Origin: JACQFZ01 sp045810625
GTDB lineage: Bacteria; Pseudomonadota; Gammaproteobacteria; Acidiferrobacterales; Sulfurifustaceae
DNA: 64,000 bases
Direction of reading: 5' to 3'
Assembly (NCBI GenBank): GCA_045810625.1
Contig: JBJMVQ010000002.1
Span: forward strand, 1 to 64,000
Shown here piece by piece: positions 1 through 8,988 of this stretch (position 1 is the first letter of the stretch; every line of letters starts with the position of its first letter). Position numbers and translations under genes: made by a program. Below the pieces are notes generated by a model. The model was not told the origin of the DNA. It did no database searches and saw nothing but the letters and a program-made list of their open reading frames with translations.

Positions 1-442
1 GTATGCGTAAAGGCGGCGAGACAACGGCGGTTAGGCGCATTTCAAGCGGGAAACGGGGGAGGCTCTCGATCGTCAGGACCACAACGCTGCTTTGGAAGAC
101 TGAAACGAATCCCTGCGCCTGAAGGAGAAATGCAGTTCGCGAATGCTAGCGATCGCCCTATATCTCGCCCGCTGGGCTCTCGATTAAGACATATTGTCGT
201 GCGCAGCGCCCCACGATATCGCTTCGCGATGTGGGTCCTTCCCCGCCCTCCCGATATCCTGCCGGGGAGGAGGGCCGGAGTGGGGAGGGCAAGGAAGGTA
301 AACGGACGCAACCTTCGGCGAACCGCGAGACCAAGCAGCTTCCGCGAGCGCAATTGCAATGCGCACGATGCTAACCAAACCGCGTGGCATTTCGGTGACA
401 CCACGTCAGACCATTCCTCGTCTGCGGCTCGGCGCATAACAA
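1..442. other. Stretch without a recognised gene
   Basis: The open frames on both strands here are short, rich in Arg, Pro and Ser, and match no family I know, so I call no gene. The segment lies downstream of the ANTAR regulator. The only clear structure is the imperfect palindrome at 237-298, listed separately. Confidence 0.5.
237..298. repeat. Imperfect G/C-run palindrome
   Basis: The left arm (237-252, runs of C broken by T) pairs with the right arm (283-298) at about 14 of 16 positions. The spacer is G-rich. Its composition and layout resemble the two palindromes inside the nuo operon (40009-40058 and 45376-45424), but the arms are not identical to theirs, so kinship is only suggested. 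It lies in non-coding DNA. Confidence 0.4.
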
Positions 443-1039
443 CTAGTTTTGCGTCAGCGCCTCCTCGGCGGTGATGATACTTTCCGCAACCTCAACCATG
501 CGCCGGCCGCGACTCATCGCCATCCGGCGCAGCACATCGTAAGCCGCGTTTTCGGGCAGATCGCGGCGCCGCATCAAAATGCCTTTCGCACGCTCGATCG
601 CGCGGCGCTCTGCGAGCTTGGCGATTGCGTTGTCGCGCTCGCTCCGCAACGCCTGAACTTCGAGGAACCGGGCAATCGCAACGTTCACGACGCTAACCAC
701 CCGGTTGATGCTCAAACCGTCAACGACATAGGCGCTGACGCCCGCCTTCACCGCGGCGCGTATCTCTTCTTCCGTGCTGCGATCGGTAAAGACGACAACG
801 GGCAGCGGGGATTCATCATACAATCGGCGTATATCCCGCAATAAAGGACGCGTGGGCACGTCGGTCTCAACGATCACGGCATCCGGCTGTACCCGCCGGG
901 CGGCGGCGCCGAGGTCTTCTTCCGTGTCGATGACCGCGACGATCCGATGCTCCGTTCCCGCGAGCGCCTGTGCCACGACCGACGGGCGCTCGCGTGGCGC
1001 TATCATCAACAATATTCGTAGCGGCGGTTTTGCGTTCAT
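443..1039 (-). CDS. ANTAR-domain response regulator, NasT/AmiR-like
   Basis: A 198-residue RNA-binding antiterminator. Residues about 8-125 form a receiver-like domain and about 130-195 an ANTAR three-helix domain, with the typical Ala-Glu-Arg-x3-(Asp/Glu)-Arg-Ala-Lys-Gly-Ile-Leu-Met stretch and a conserved Ala-Tyr-x2-Leu-Arg. ANTAR proteins release transcription terminators by binding paired hexaloop hairpins in leaders, classically of nitrate or amide assimilation operons. The position that is normally the phospho-acceptor Asp, four residues before the conserved Pro, is Glu58 (ETDVP), which could mimic phosphorylation. No nitrate genes lie beside it, so its target is unknown. Family assignment is firm; the NasT role is inferred. 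Confidence 0.9.
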   Translation of the reverse strand: MNAKPPLRILLMIAPRERPSVVAQALAGTEHRIVAVIDTEEDLGAAARRVQPDAVIVETDVPTRPLLRDIRRLYDESPLPVVVFTDRSTEEEIRAAVKAGVSAYVVDGLSINRVVSVVNVAIARFLEVQALRSERDNAIAKLAERRAIERAKGILMRRRDLPENAAYDVLRRMAMSRGRRMVEVAESIITAEEALTQN

Positions 1040-1669
1040 TCACTCGTACGCATAGCAATCGGCATGCCACGACAGGATCGCGAACGCAGTGCCGTAATAA
1101 CACGGGTTTCCAATGTCCAGTCGCATCACCCACCTGACTTCTCGTCTCGGCATGCACTAGTAGCGTGAGCGATTGATTGCGATCGCGCGGACTTGGTGCA
1201 AGGAACAGAGATAGGACACGCGAATCTGGCGAAGACTTACACCTGCCGTAAGGTGTCAGCCGCCTGTGACGGGAGAACGCGGTCCGGCGGATTCTTGCTT
1301 AGTTCTTATCGGCTCAGGAGAGCGGCGAGCAGCGCGAGCAACAGCAGCGCCGTGCGATGAACATAGCGCTAACTTGCGGGTATTTTTCCGCACGTCTCGA
1401 AACGAAACAGGAATCGGCGCACCAAACTGGCAGGAGCACAGTGCGTGTCGCCGTGCCGTGGTGCAACCGAGGAACGAATCAGTACTGCGCTTGTCCGCCG
1501 AACATCCGCGCCGCGCTCTCAGCGACTTGCACGATCAGGAAGAACCGCCCGCTAAGCGTACGCTTGCGGGCGGTAGATAAGAGTTAAGAAGCGAGCGAGG
1601 TACCGCCTTCATTGCCGAAACGCACGTGGGACAGGCCGCCTAACGCGCAGCGCTAACGCCGCGCCGCGG
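1040..1669. other. Intergenic stretch, no gene seen
   Basis: This 630-base spacer lies between two leftward genes, so it holds the 5' leader of the ANTAR gene and the 3' end of the DsbA-like gene. The open frames lack family resemblance. Two hairpins are visible: a small one with a six-base loop at 1239-1256, and a strong one at 1545-1573. Confidence 0.5.
1545..1573. other. Strong stem-loop, possible terminator
   Basis: CCGCCCGC at 1545-1552 pairs with GCGGGCGG at 1566-1573. The interior AAGCG/CGCTT extends the stem past a one-base bulge to about 13 pairs. It lies downstream of the DsbA-like gene, which is transcribed leftward, so it could end that transcript. There is no T-run on either side, so a typical intrinsic terminator is not supported. 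Confidence 0.35.
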
Positions 1670-2452
1670 CTATTTTTCCGCGAGGAGTCGGTCGATCTCC
1701 CGCCGAAAGTCATCGAACGGCCGCGCGCCGCTGATCAGCAGACCATCGATCTTGCCGTCTTTGCTCGTTTTGCCGAGGAAGAACGAGGGCGTTCCGCGCA
1801 CGCCGGCCTTGATACCGTCGTCGAGATTGTCCTGCACGAGCTTCGCGTACTTTTCCTTGTCGAGACATTCATTGAAAGCGTTGGTGTCGAGGCCGAGCGT
1901 CTTTGCGTGCGCTTTCAGTTCGTCCGTTTGCAACTGCTGCTGCTTTTGAAACAGCAGGTCATGCGCTTCCCAATATTTTCCCTGGTCCTGGGCGCAATGA
2001 GCCGCTTCCGCCGCTTTGCGCGCCTGGGGGTGTATCTGATCGAGCGGGAAATCGCGAAATACGTATCGCACCTTTCCGGTGTCGATGTACTGCGCTTTGA
2101 TTTTCGGCAGCGTCTGATCTTCGAAGCGACGACAGAACGGGCACTCATAATCGGAAAACTCGACAATCGTGAGGGGTGCGTCGGCTTTGCCCATCACCCC
2201 ACCGCCGTTGATCGTCACCGTTGCGCGCTGCGGTTCGGGCGGTGCGCCAATGCGCTCCAGAAGTGCGCGCAAGTCGCGGCGCATGCCTTCGACTTCGCCG
2301 CGCAGCTGCGCCACCTCGTCGCGAAGCGCGCCCAACTCGCTCTTCGACGACTTGGCCGGCGCCGCCGCAAACGATGAAGCGCCGAGTACGCCGGATATAA
2401 GGATGGTGATAACTGCGCTGACGATTCCTTTTGCTACCGATTTCACGAGCAC
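1670..2452 (-). CDS. DsbA-family thiol:disulfide oxidoreductase
   Basis: A 260-residue secreted or membrane-anchored thioredoxin-fold protein. Residues 1-30 form a signal or anchor segment. Residues about 38-68 are a charged heptad-like stretch, probably a coiled coil. The DsbA-like domain runs from about 78 to 258, with the redox motif Cys104-Pro-Phe-Cys107 and the cis-proline loop Gly-Thr-Pro at 220-222. Homologues (BdbD/DsbG-like) catalyse disulfide formation or exchange in periplasmic proteins. The coiled-coil spacer suggests a dimeric or tethered form. It reads away from the secreted, Cys-containing esterase to the right, a possible client, but that link is only inference. The physiological partner is unknown. 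Confidence 0.9.
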   Translation of the reverse strand: MLVKSVAKGIVSAVITILISGVLGASSFAAAPAKSSKSELGALRDEVAQLRGEVEGMRRDLRALLERIGAPPEPQRATVTINGGGVMGKADAPLTIVEFSDYECPFCRRFEDQTLPKIKAQYIDTGKVRYVFRDFPLDQIHPQARKAAEAAHCAQDQGKYWEAHDLLFQKQQQLQTDELKAHAKTLGLDTNAFNECLDKEKYAKLVQDNLDDGIKAGVRGTPSFFLGKTSKDGKIDGLLISGARPFDDFRREIDRLLAEK

Positions 2453-2835
2453 CTCTCAATGTTTAGATGGCGCGCAGAGCGGAACAAACGTCGCGCACTG
2501 AACTATTGAAAAATCATTCTCCGCTGCCGGAAAACCGCCGAAATCATGCCACCGGCCTTGCTGTCAGAATCGCTTCCGTGTTTAGTGTTGGTGCAACGAG
2601 TAATGATCCAGGATCGGATCATCGTAGCAGGAACGCTGAAAAGAAATATAGCGTGCGATTGCCAACCAGGAATATCGCGAAGTAGTAAACAGCAGGGAGC
2701 TTGATCTTGCCCTCCATCCTACTGCTCGCCCGACTCCGTTGACTGACCTGCACCACCGCAGGACGGCGGAAACCTCGCTGCACCGCAGCGACTGTTTTTT
2801 ATTCATTTAACTTCGTTCTATGGGAGAAACAACTG
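2453..2835. other. Divergent intergenic region
   Basis: This 383-base, relatively AT-rich spacer separates the leftward DsbA-like gene from the rightward esterase, so it should contain both promoters. I see no clear paired -35/-10 boxes. A small stem (2777-2791) followed by a T-run (2795-2801) lies just before the esterase and could be a leader structure. No gene is supported here. Confidence 0.5.
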
Positions 2836-3774
2836 ATGAAAACCAGTTCCACATTCGTACGGCAAGGGACCGCACCACGACTGGCAAAACTAGGCGGAGC
2901 CGCCCTGCTCGGCTGCCTGCTCGGTGGCGCACTGGTACCGCCCGCGGCAAACGCGACTTGCGCCAGCGACACGCTGGCGGTCGGCGACACCACCATTAGT
3001 ATCATTTTCGGCGGCCGCACCCGGTCGTACATCGTACACAAACCGTCGAGTGGCATTCCGGCGACTGGGGCACCGCTCGTGATCGACATGCATGGCTTTA
3101 CCTCGAGCGCCAGTCAACAGAAGGGCCTCTCGCGCTACCAGCAGGAAGCGGACGCGAAAGGCTTCATCGCCGCCTGGCCCTCCGGACTGAACGCGTCCTG
3201 GAACGGCTATGGCTGCTGCGGCACGTCGCTCAGCAATAACGTCAATGACGTCGGCTTCATCCGGGCGGTGGTCGCCGATATCGTGCGGCGCACCCGCATC
3301 GACGAAACCCGCGTTTATATCACCGGCCTCTCGAACGGCGGCTCGATGAGCCATCGCCTCGCGTGCGAAGCGGCGGATCTCGTCGCCGCGACGTCGCCGG
3401 TCTCGTTCACGCTCAACCGCAATTCCTGTCCGTCGGGCTTCCCGGCTCGGCCGATCACCGTCGCGCATTATCACGGATTGCGCGACACCACGGTGAACTA
3501 TAACGGCGGTCAATTCCAGTCGGCACCCGCGAGCTTCAGCACCTGGCAGAAGATCGACGGCTGCACCGGCCCCGTCGCCACGCAGACGCTCAGTTCAAAC
3601 AACGAGACGGTCCAGACGGCATCGGGTTGCAACGGCGGCGTGACGCCGGCGCTTATCTCGCTGAACGGCACCCATGTGCTCTACAACACGCAGTCGACGC
3701 TCAACATCGCCGATCACGCGTGGACCACGTACCTGAGCCACATCACACTCCCCGGCAAGACGGTTTGCCAATAA
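2836..3774 (+). CDS. Secreted PHB-depolymerase/feruloyl-esterase family hydrolase
   Basis: A 312-residue alpha/beta-hydrolase of the LpqC/poly(3-hydroxybutyrate) depolymerase type (carbohydrate esterase 1-like). Residues 1-40 are a signal peptide with a basic n-region, a Gly/Leu-rich core and Ala-Asn-Ala before the mature Thr-Cys. The oxyanion-hole motif is around His86-Gly. The nucleophile elbow is Gly-Leu-Ser166-Asn-Gly-Gly, a likely acid is Asp217 and a likely base is His280 or His294. Several Cys, including Cys-Cys near 127-128, suggest disulfides in the exported enzyme. The ATG at 2836 is preceded by GGGAG. The substrate (short polyester, aryl ester or acetylated glycan) cannot be told from sequence. 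A strong terminator follows the gene. Confidence 0.88.
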   Translation: MKTSSTFVRQGTAPRLAKLGGAALLGCLLGGALVPPAANATCASDTLAVGDTTISIIFGGRTRSYIVHKPSSGIPATGAPLVIDMHGFTSSASQQKGLSRYQQEADAKGFIAAWPSGLNASWNGYGCCGTSLSNNVNDVGFIRAVVADIVRRTRIDETRVYITGLSNGGSMSHRLACEAADLVAATSPVSFTLNRNSCPSGFPARPITVAHYHGLRDTTVNYNGGQFQSAPASFSTWQKIDGCTGPVATQTLSSNNETVQTASGCNGGVTPALISLNGTHVLYNTQSTLNIADHAWTTYLSHITLPGKTVCQ

Positions 3775-3800
3775 GGCGTTTATGTAAGTTGTAATAACGG

Positions 3801-3831
3801 GCACGGCGGCGAAAGCCGCCGTGCTTTTTTA
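3801..3831 (+). terminator. Rho-independent terminator of the esterase gene
   Basis: The stem GCACGGCGGC (3801-3810) pairs with GCCGCCGTGC (3815-3824) across a four-base loop and is followed by a T-run. It begins 26 bases after the esterase stop codon. Confidence 0.92.
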
Positions 3832-3853
3832 TTTTCTACAGTTGAGGCGGCCC

Positions 3854-3879
3854 AAAAAAAACGCGGCAAAAGTGCCGCG
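3854..3879 (-). terminator. Rho-independent terminator of gltA
   Basis: Read on the minus strand, a seven-pair CGCGGCA/TGCCGCG stem (3862-3879) is followed by eight T residues (3861-3854). It lies 27 bases past the gltA stop codon. It faces the esterase terminator, so the two convergent genes are insulated from each other. Confidence 0.9.
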
Positions 3880-3905
3880 CTCTTTGGGCTTATTAGGAAG
3901 ACCAG

Positions 3906-5213
3906 CTATTTCGACGCCGTGCGCCGCACCGGCGGGACCGGATAGTGGCGCACTACATTTCCGACGTACAGCTGACGCGGGCGATCGATACCGTGCGATT
4001 CCTGCTGCAATTCCAGCCAATGACTCACCCACCCTGCCGTCCGTCCAAGCGCGAACACGGCGGTGAACATGTTCGTGGGGAAGCCCATGGCGCGCAGAAG
4101 AATACCGGAGTAGAAATCGACGTTCGGATAGAGCTTGCGCTCGACGAAGTATTCGTCCTTGAGCGCGATCTCTTCGAGCCGCATGGCGACCTCGAGCAGC
4201 GGGTCGTCCTTGCCGATATGCGCCAGCACCTTCTTGGCTTGCGCCTGGATGACGCGCGAACGCGGATCGAAATTCCGATACACCCGGTGGCCGAAACCCA
4301 TCAGGCGGAAGGAGTCATTCTTGTCCTTCGCGCGCGTGATCGCCCGCGGGATGTTCTCGACACGACCAATCTCAGTCAGCATCTTGAGCACGGCTTCGTT
4401 CGCGCCGCCGTGCGCCGGCCCCCAGAGCGAAGCGATGCCCGCCGCGATGCATGCGAACGGATTCGCACCGGAGGACGCCGCCATACGAACCGTCGACGTC
4501 GAGGCATTCTGCTCGTGATCGGCGTGCAGGATGAGAATCACATCAAACGCGCGCGCGAGCACCGGATCGACCTGATATTCGTCGGTCGGGCGGCCGAACA
4601 TCATTTGTAGGAAGTTAGATGCGTAATCGAGCTTGCCGATCGGGTAGCGCTGCGGACGGCCGATCGAGTACGTATAGCTCGCCGCGGCGATCATCGGCAT
4701 CTTGGCGACCAGACGAATCGCAGCGTGCACCCGGTCGTCGGGATTACGAATATCCATCACGTCGTGGTAGAACGCGGACAGCGCCCCGACCACACCCACC
4801 ATGACGGCCATTGGATGCGCGTCGCGGCGGAAACCACGATAGAAAGACAACACCTGCTCGTGCAGCAGGTCATGCGTTTTCAGCTGCGCCTCGAACTTCG
4901 CGAGCTGCTGCGTATCCGGCAGCTCGCCGAACATCAACAGGTACGCCACCTCGGTGAAATGGCTGTGCTCAGCCAGTTCCTGGATCGGGTAGCCACGGTG
5001 CAACAGGATGCCTTCGTCACCGTCAATGAACGTAATCGCACTCTTGGTTGATGCGGTGGCGCGAAAACCGGGATCGAACGTGAGTAGGCCGTGCTTATTA
5101 AAGAGCGGTTGGATATCGACGGCGGATGGCCCGAGTGTCCCTTCGAGAATGGGCAGGCTCTGATCGCCCGCCGGAGTATCGCTCACCGTAAAGTTGAGGT
5201 ACTTCTGCGCCAT
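3906..5213 (-). CDS. gltA: Citrate synthase (type II, hexameric)
   Basis: Condenses acetyl-CoA with oxaloacetate at the entry of the TCA cycle. The 435-residue length fits the gammaproteobacterial family. Visible motifs include HADHEQNAST, the GPAHGGANE segment with an active-site His, the GFGHRVYR loop, and a C-terminal Arg-rich region that binds the substrate carboxylates. I start at the ATG at 5213 (MAQKYL), with GGAAA about eight bases upstream. An in-frame TTG at 5231 would add six residues. A long stem-loop lies just upstream (5243-5274), and dacB precedes it in the same direction, so the two may share a transcript. Confidence 0.97.
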   Translation of the reverse strand: MAQKYLNFTVSDTPAGDQSLPILEGTLGPSAVDIQPLFNKHGLLTFDPGFRATASTKSAITFIDGDEGILLHRGYPIQELAEHSHFTEVAYLLMFGELPDTQQLAKFEAQLKTHDLLHEQVLSFYRGFRRDAHPMAVMVGVVGALSAFYHDVMDIRNPDDRVHAAIRLVAKMPMIAAASYTYSIGRPQRYPIGKLDYASNFLQMMFGRPTDEYQVDPVLARAFDVILILHADHEQNASTSTVRMAASSGANPFACIAAGIASLWGPAHGGANEAVLKMLTEIGRVENIPRAITRAKDKNDSFRLMGFGHRVYRNFDPRSRVIQAQAKKVLAHIGKDDPLLEVAMRLEEIALKDEYFVERKLYPNVDFYSGILLRAMGFPTNMFTAVFALGRTAGWVSHWLELQQESHGIDRPRQLYVGNVVRHYPVPPVRRTASK

Positions 5214-5242
5214 AGGGGTTTCCACCAGCAAATCGACAGATT

Positions 5243-5274
5243 GGGGCCGGAAGCCTAACGCGTGTTCCGGCCCC
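5243..5274 (-). promoter_or_regulatory. Stem-loop in the dacB-gltA spacer
   Basis: A ten-pair inverted repeat (GGGGCCGGAA at 5243-5252, TTCCGGCCCC at 5265-5274) with a 12-base loop lies 30 bases before the gltA start and 30 bases after the dacB stop. There is no T-run, so it may be a transcript-end stabiliser or a 5' leader structure of gltA. Confidence 0.4.
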
Positions 5275-5303
5275 GAGCAATCCCGCCGGCAATATTGAAT
5301 CTG

Positions 5304-6782
5304 CTAATTCTTACTATCCAGCGCGATGCGCTCGTCCGGTCCGCGCTTCGCTTCGCCATCCGGTCCTCCGGAATATATCCATTCGAGCAAGGCGGCGGGG
5401 ACGGCTTCGGCGGCCGCGCTCTCGGCGCGCGGGCCATTATATAGATACGCGACGGCGACCCACTGGCCCTTCGCATCGAGCACGTACCCGGCAAGGCTTC
5501 GAACGCCGTTCAGGCTTCCGGTCTTGAGGTGCATGCGACCGGCGAGCGCGCCGGCAAAACGATGGGCGAGCGTCCCGTCCTGACCGGACACGGGGAACGC
5601 CGACATGAACTCGGGCATATATGGACTCTGCAGCGCGGCCAAGAGCAGCCGCGCCAGACTGCGCGCCGAAATCCGCGCGACGCGCGAAAGCCCTGCCCCG
5701 TTGTCGAGCACCAGCTCGGGGAAATCGAGGCCGCGGCGTTGCAACCAGTCACGCACCGCGCGGTTGCCGTTATCGGTGGTCGCCGGCGCACCATAGCGTT
5801 CGGCCCCGAGGGTCAAGAGGAGTTGGCGGGTCATCACGTTGTTGCTGAACTTGTTGATGAGCCGTATGACGTCCGCGAGCGGCGCGGAGCGGAACGTATA
5901 GAGCAACGACGCATCCGGCGGCGTCTTCGCTTCGCGCCAATTCCCGCGCAAGCGCCCGCCCTGCTCCTGCCATAGCGCTTGAAACACGCCGTAGAGATAG
6001 GGACCGGTCTCCGTCAGCACGCGATACAGCTCCGCTTCACCGCAGTCGGCGACGTAACTGCCGTCGAATACCACCCGAGGCTGGCTGCCGTTACGCACCC
6101 GCATCGACCACCGGTGCGCGCCGCCGCGGCAGGGTCCGCTCGCGAGCTTCAGATGGTTCTCGACCGGAAACGGCGGATCGGCGATCACCCGCACCTGTTT
6201 CGGCTGTGGCAGCACCCGTAACTGCACGGCCTGAAAATTCACGAGGAGCGCCTGCGGCAAAACGTTGTACGCCCGAAGCGGTTGGCCGTCGAACTCCGCG
6301 GGGTCGCCCGGCTCGTTGGCGAAGTAGCTCTGATCGAGCACGAGATCGCCGGTAACCTCGTTGAGACCGCTTAGGCGCAGGCCCCTAACGAGACGCCAAA
6401 ACTGCTCCATCACGAGATACGGGTCGCCATAACCCTTTAGATAGAGATCGCCGTCGAGCCGCCCGTCGTGCAGGGAGCCGTTCCCGTATACCTCCGTCTT
6501 CCATTGATAGGCCGGCCCGAGTTCCTCGAGCGCGGCTAGCGTGGTAACGAGCTTCAACACCGAGGCGGGGTTTCGCGGTGTTTCGGCCGCGACGTTCAGC
6601 AGGGGACGCGGCGCACCAACGACCTGAGCGTAAATGCTCAGGCCCGCCGGCGAGAGTCCATGCTGCTTCAACGCACGCGCAACCGGTTCGGGTAGCTCTT
6701 CGGCGGGTAGGAACACGGGCCCGAGCAAGCTGACGATCGCACCGACGACAACGAACAGACGCTTTAATTGATCGAGCCTCAC
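5304..6782 (-). CDS. dacB: D-alanyl-D-alanine carboxypeptidase/endopeptidase (PBP4)
   Basis: A periplasmic penicillin-binding protein of the S13 family that trims or cuts peptidoglycan peptide cross-links. All three active-site motifs are present: Ser-Val-Leu-Lys near the N terminus (SxxK nucleophile), Ser-Asn-Asn in the second half, and Lys-Thr-Gly near the C terminus. The PBP4 insertion domain lies between the first two. I prefer the GTG at 6782 because it gives a clean signal peptide (basic start, then a Val/Ile/Leu-rich core) and sits just after GGGAGG, although the spacing is short. A TTG at 6836 would add 18 charged residues. The gene diverges from the Rep-like helicase gene and is followed by gltA. 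Confidence 0.93.
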   Translation of the reverse strand: MRLDQLKRLFVVVGAIVSLLGPVFLPAEELPEPVARALKQHGLSPAGLSIYAQVVGAPRPLLNVAAETPRNPASVLKLVTTLAALEELGPAYQWKTEVYGNGSLHDGRLDGDLYLKGYGDPYLVMEQFWRLVRGLRLSGLNEVTGDLVLDQSYFANEPGDPAEFDGQPLRAYNVLPQALLVNFQAVQLRVLPQPKQVRVIADPPFPVENHLKLASGPCRGGAHRWSMRVRNGSQPRVVFDGSYVADCGEAELYRVLTETGPYLYGVFQALWQEQGGRLRGNWREAKTPPDASLLYTFRSAPLADVIRLINKFSNNVMTRQLLLTLGAERYGAPATTDNGNRAVRDWLQRRGLDFPELVLDNGAGLSRVARISARSLARLLLAALQSPYMPEFMSAFPVSGQDGTLAHRFAGALAGRMHLKTGSLNGVRSLAGYVLDAKGQWVAVAYLYNGPRAESAAAEAVPAALLEWIYSGGPDGEAKRGPDERIALDSKN

Positions 6783-6950
6783 GAGCCTCCCAATCTCATT
6801 CTTCCGCCGCACTTCCGAGCGCGTATCATCACACAAGCGCGCCCGCCTTCGAACAAAAAATAATCTCTCGTTCTGTTTTTGCTAGTCGTGCACCGGGGTT
6901 TCGGTTACGATACGCGCCAAACCATGACCTCACAATAAAGCACCGCAGCA

Positions 6951-8942
6951 TTGCTAGACCTTAGCGAACCGCAAAAGGCGGCAGTGCAATACGTAAAAGG
7001 TCCGCTCCTCATCCTCGGTGGGGCGGGCAGCGGTAAAACATCCGTCCTCGCTTACAAAATCGCCTGGCTGATACGACAGTACGATACGCCCGCCGGAAAG
7101 ATCGCGCTCGTCGTTGCGAATGCGCGCGCCGCTCGGGAGCTTCGTGCTCGCGTCGCCGGTCTACTCGGACGTCAGTTGCAGGCGCTACGCGTTGGCACGT
7201 TCTCAGAGCTGGCGTTCGCGTTGATCGAGCGGCGGCTCGCCGCTCTCGGTCTATCGGTCGGATTTAGTCTGTACGACCGCCGCGATTGCGAAGATGTGGT
7301 TCAACGCCTGTTGAACGAAACGCACCCGAGGTTCGCGCACCTCGCCGCTGCTGTGGCGCAGCAGATCGGCAGGTGGAAGGAATCACTGAACGTTCCGGCG
7401 GCCGACAGCTTCCCCGAGACGTCGGCGGCGCATATCGCCGCCTCGGTCTATCCGCGCTTCCAAGAACGGCTGCAGGCCGCGAACGCGATCGACGTCAATG
7501 ATCTGGTCGGCCGGGCCGTGCAGCTGCTCGATGGCGACCCGGCCGCCGTGGACGAGTGGCAAGGCGAGACGCACTTCCTGCTGGTGGACGAATACGAGAC
7601 GACGACAGTCGCCGAGCATGCGCTCGTGCAGCGGCTCACAGGGAAGCGTACGCAACTGACCGCCGCCGGCGATGAGAACTGCGACAGCGCGCCGGGGGCC
7701 GATGGCCTGCCCGGAAACATCGCTCGTCTGCGCGCCGGCGTGCCGGGCTTGCGCACCGTTCAGCTCGAGCAGAACTTCCGCTCGACAACGCGTATCGCGC
7801 GAGCGGCGGCGGCGCTCATTAACCCCGACCGGGTCACCGCTGCGCCCGGGCGCTCCGACCCTGCGGCCGGACGACGGCTGCAGGTCATCAAGGCGCGCAG
7901 TGAGGAGCACGAAGCCGAATGCATTGTACGGGCGCTGCTCGAACACAAGCGCGGCGAAAGAGCGAACTTCCGGGACTACGCGGTACTCGTTTCGCGGGCG
8001 GAACAATTTGCGCTGATCGAGCGCGCGCTGCAGGCATACCACGTGCCTCATCAGCGTCGCGAAGGCAAATGTGCCTTCGCCCACGTCGAGGTGCGCGATT
8101 TGTGGTCATACTTGCGCCTCCTGTGCAATCCGTCCGACGACGTTGCGTTTCTGCGGGCGGTCAACACGCCGCGACGAACCATCGATCGCGCCACGCTCGG
8201 AGGTCTGATGCGCTTCGCCGCAGAGCGCCGTCGGCCGCTGCTCGCGTGTGCGCTCGACTGCGATCTGGCGCCTCCACTCACCTCGGTGACCGGAGGCGCG
8301 ACGTTGCAGACGACTGCGGCGCTGTTGCGTGCGTACAGCGAGCGCGCGATTCACGGGGACCCGGTTCTGCTGGCGCATGACCTCATTGAGGACTTGCGCT
8401 ACGACGAGTGGCTGCGCGACACGTGCAACGACGTCAAGATCGCGGCGCAGCGCATGCAAAACGTCACGGATCTGATCGAACGATTGCGACGCCTTGCGGC
8501 ACGACTGCCGAACACGGATCTGCGCAGACTGATGAGCCGGCTGAGCCTCGAGACGGTGCACGAATCGGAGGGCACGGAGGCGGCGTCCGACGCCATAACG
8601 CTTGCGCCGATCGCATTCGCCAAGGGTTCGGAATTTGCGCATGTCTTCATCGCCGGCTTCGAAGAAGGACTGCTTCCCGGAAACACCGACGTCAGCATCG
8701 AACGCCGGCGCGGCTATACTGCAATTAGCTGCGCCCGCGCGAGCGTGACGTTCACGATCACGGAGCATCGGCGCGTCGCCGGCGAGGCTGCTATGCGGCG
8801 ACCGAGTCGCTTCCTTGCCGAAATGCCACCCGATGATATCGAATGGCTGGATGTGGCTGATCGGCGCGGGGCCGCCGAAAGTGTCGTCGGTCGCGACACC
8901 GGAACCCATCAAATCGGGGCACGACAAGGCGGTACGGGCTAG
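6951..8942 (+). CDS. Rep/UvrD-family helicase with eroded motifs
   Basis: The 663-residue length and ends match Rep DNA helicase: a Q-motif (LSEPQKAAVQ), Walker A GAGSGKT (24-30), motif IV LEQNFRSTT (272-280) and a Rep-like tail with RPSRFL and DD-x2-W. Several catalytic motifs depart from the family. Motif II reads LVDEYETT where LVDEYQDT is usual. Motif III has GDENCDS in place of GDDDQSI. Motif V lacks the His of the usual T-x-H-x2-KG. In motif VI the expected Ile-Thr-Arg-Ala is Ile-Ser-Cys-Ala. ATP binding looks possible, but coupled unwinding is doubtful. The start is a TTG: an in-frame stop lies 15 bases upstream, and the Q-motif requires this start. It is either a divergent paralogue or a decaying one. 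Confidence 0.85.
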   Translation: MLDLSEPQKAAVQYVKGPLLILGGAGSGKTSVLAYKIAWLIRQYDTPAGKIALVVANARAARELRARVAGLLGRQLQALRVGTFSELAFALIERRLAALGLSVGFSLYDRRDCEDVVQRLLNETHPRFAHLAAAVAQQIGRWKESLNVPAADSFPETSAAHIAASVYPRFQERLQAANAIDVNDLVGRAVQLLDGDPAAVDEWQGETHFLLVDEYETTTVAEHALVQRLTGKRTQLTAAGDENCDSAPGADGLPGNIARLRAGVPGLRTVQLEQNFRSTTRIARAAAALINPDRVTAAPGRSDPAAGRRLQVIKARSEEHEAECIVRALLEHKRGERANFRDYAVLVSRAEQFALIERALQAYHVPHQRREGKCAFAHVEVRDLWSYLRLLCNPSDDVAFLRAVNTPRRTIDRATLGGLMRFAAERRRPLLACALDCDLAPPLTSVTGGATLQTTAALLRAYSERAIHGDPVLLAHDLIEDLRYDEWLRDTCNDVKIAAQRMQNVTDLIERLRRLAARLPNTDLRRLMSRLSLETVHESEGTEAASDAITLAPIAFAKGSEFAHVFIAGFEEGLLPGNTDVSIERRRGYTAISCARASVTFTITEHRRVAGEAAMRRPSRFLAEMPPDDIEWLDVADRRGAAESVVGRDTGTHQIGARQGGTG

Positions 8943-8988
8943 AAATAAAGTTTTGTACGATCACCCTTACGTAAGTCAAGACATTGCA

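Noticed and set aside
1239..1256. Hairpin with a six-base loop near the ANTAR gene, possible ANTAR target
   Set aside because: The loop lacks A in position 1 and there is no second paired hairpin at the right distance.
2777..2801. Small stem and T-run just before the esterase gene
   Set aside because: Only six pairs, with four bases between stem and T-run; too weak to call a terminator.
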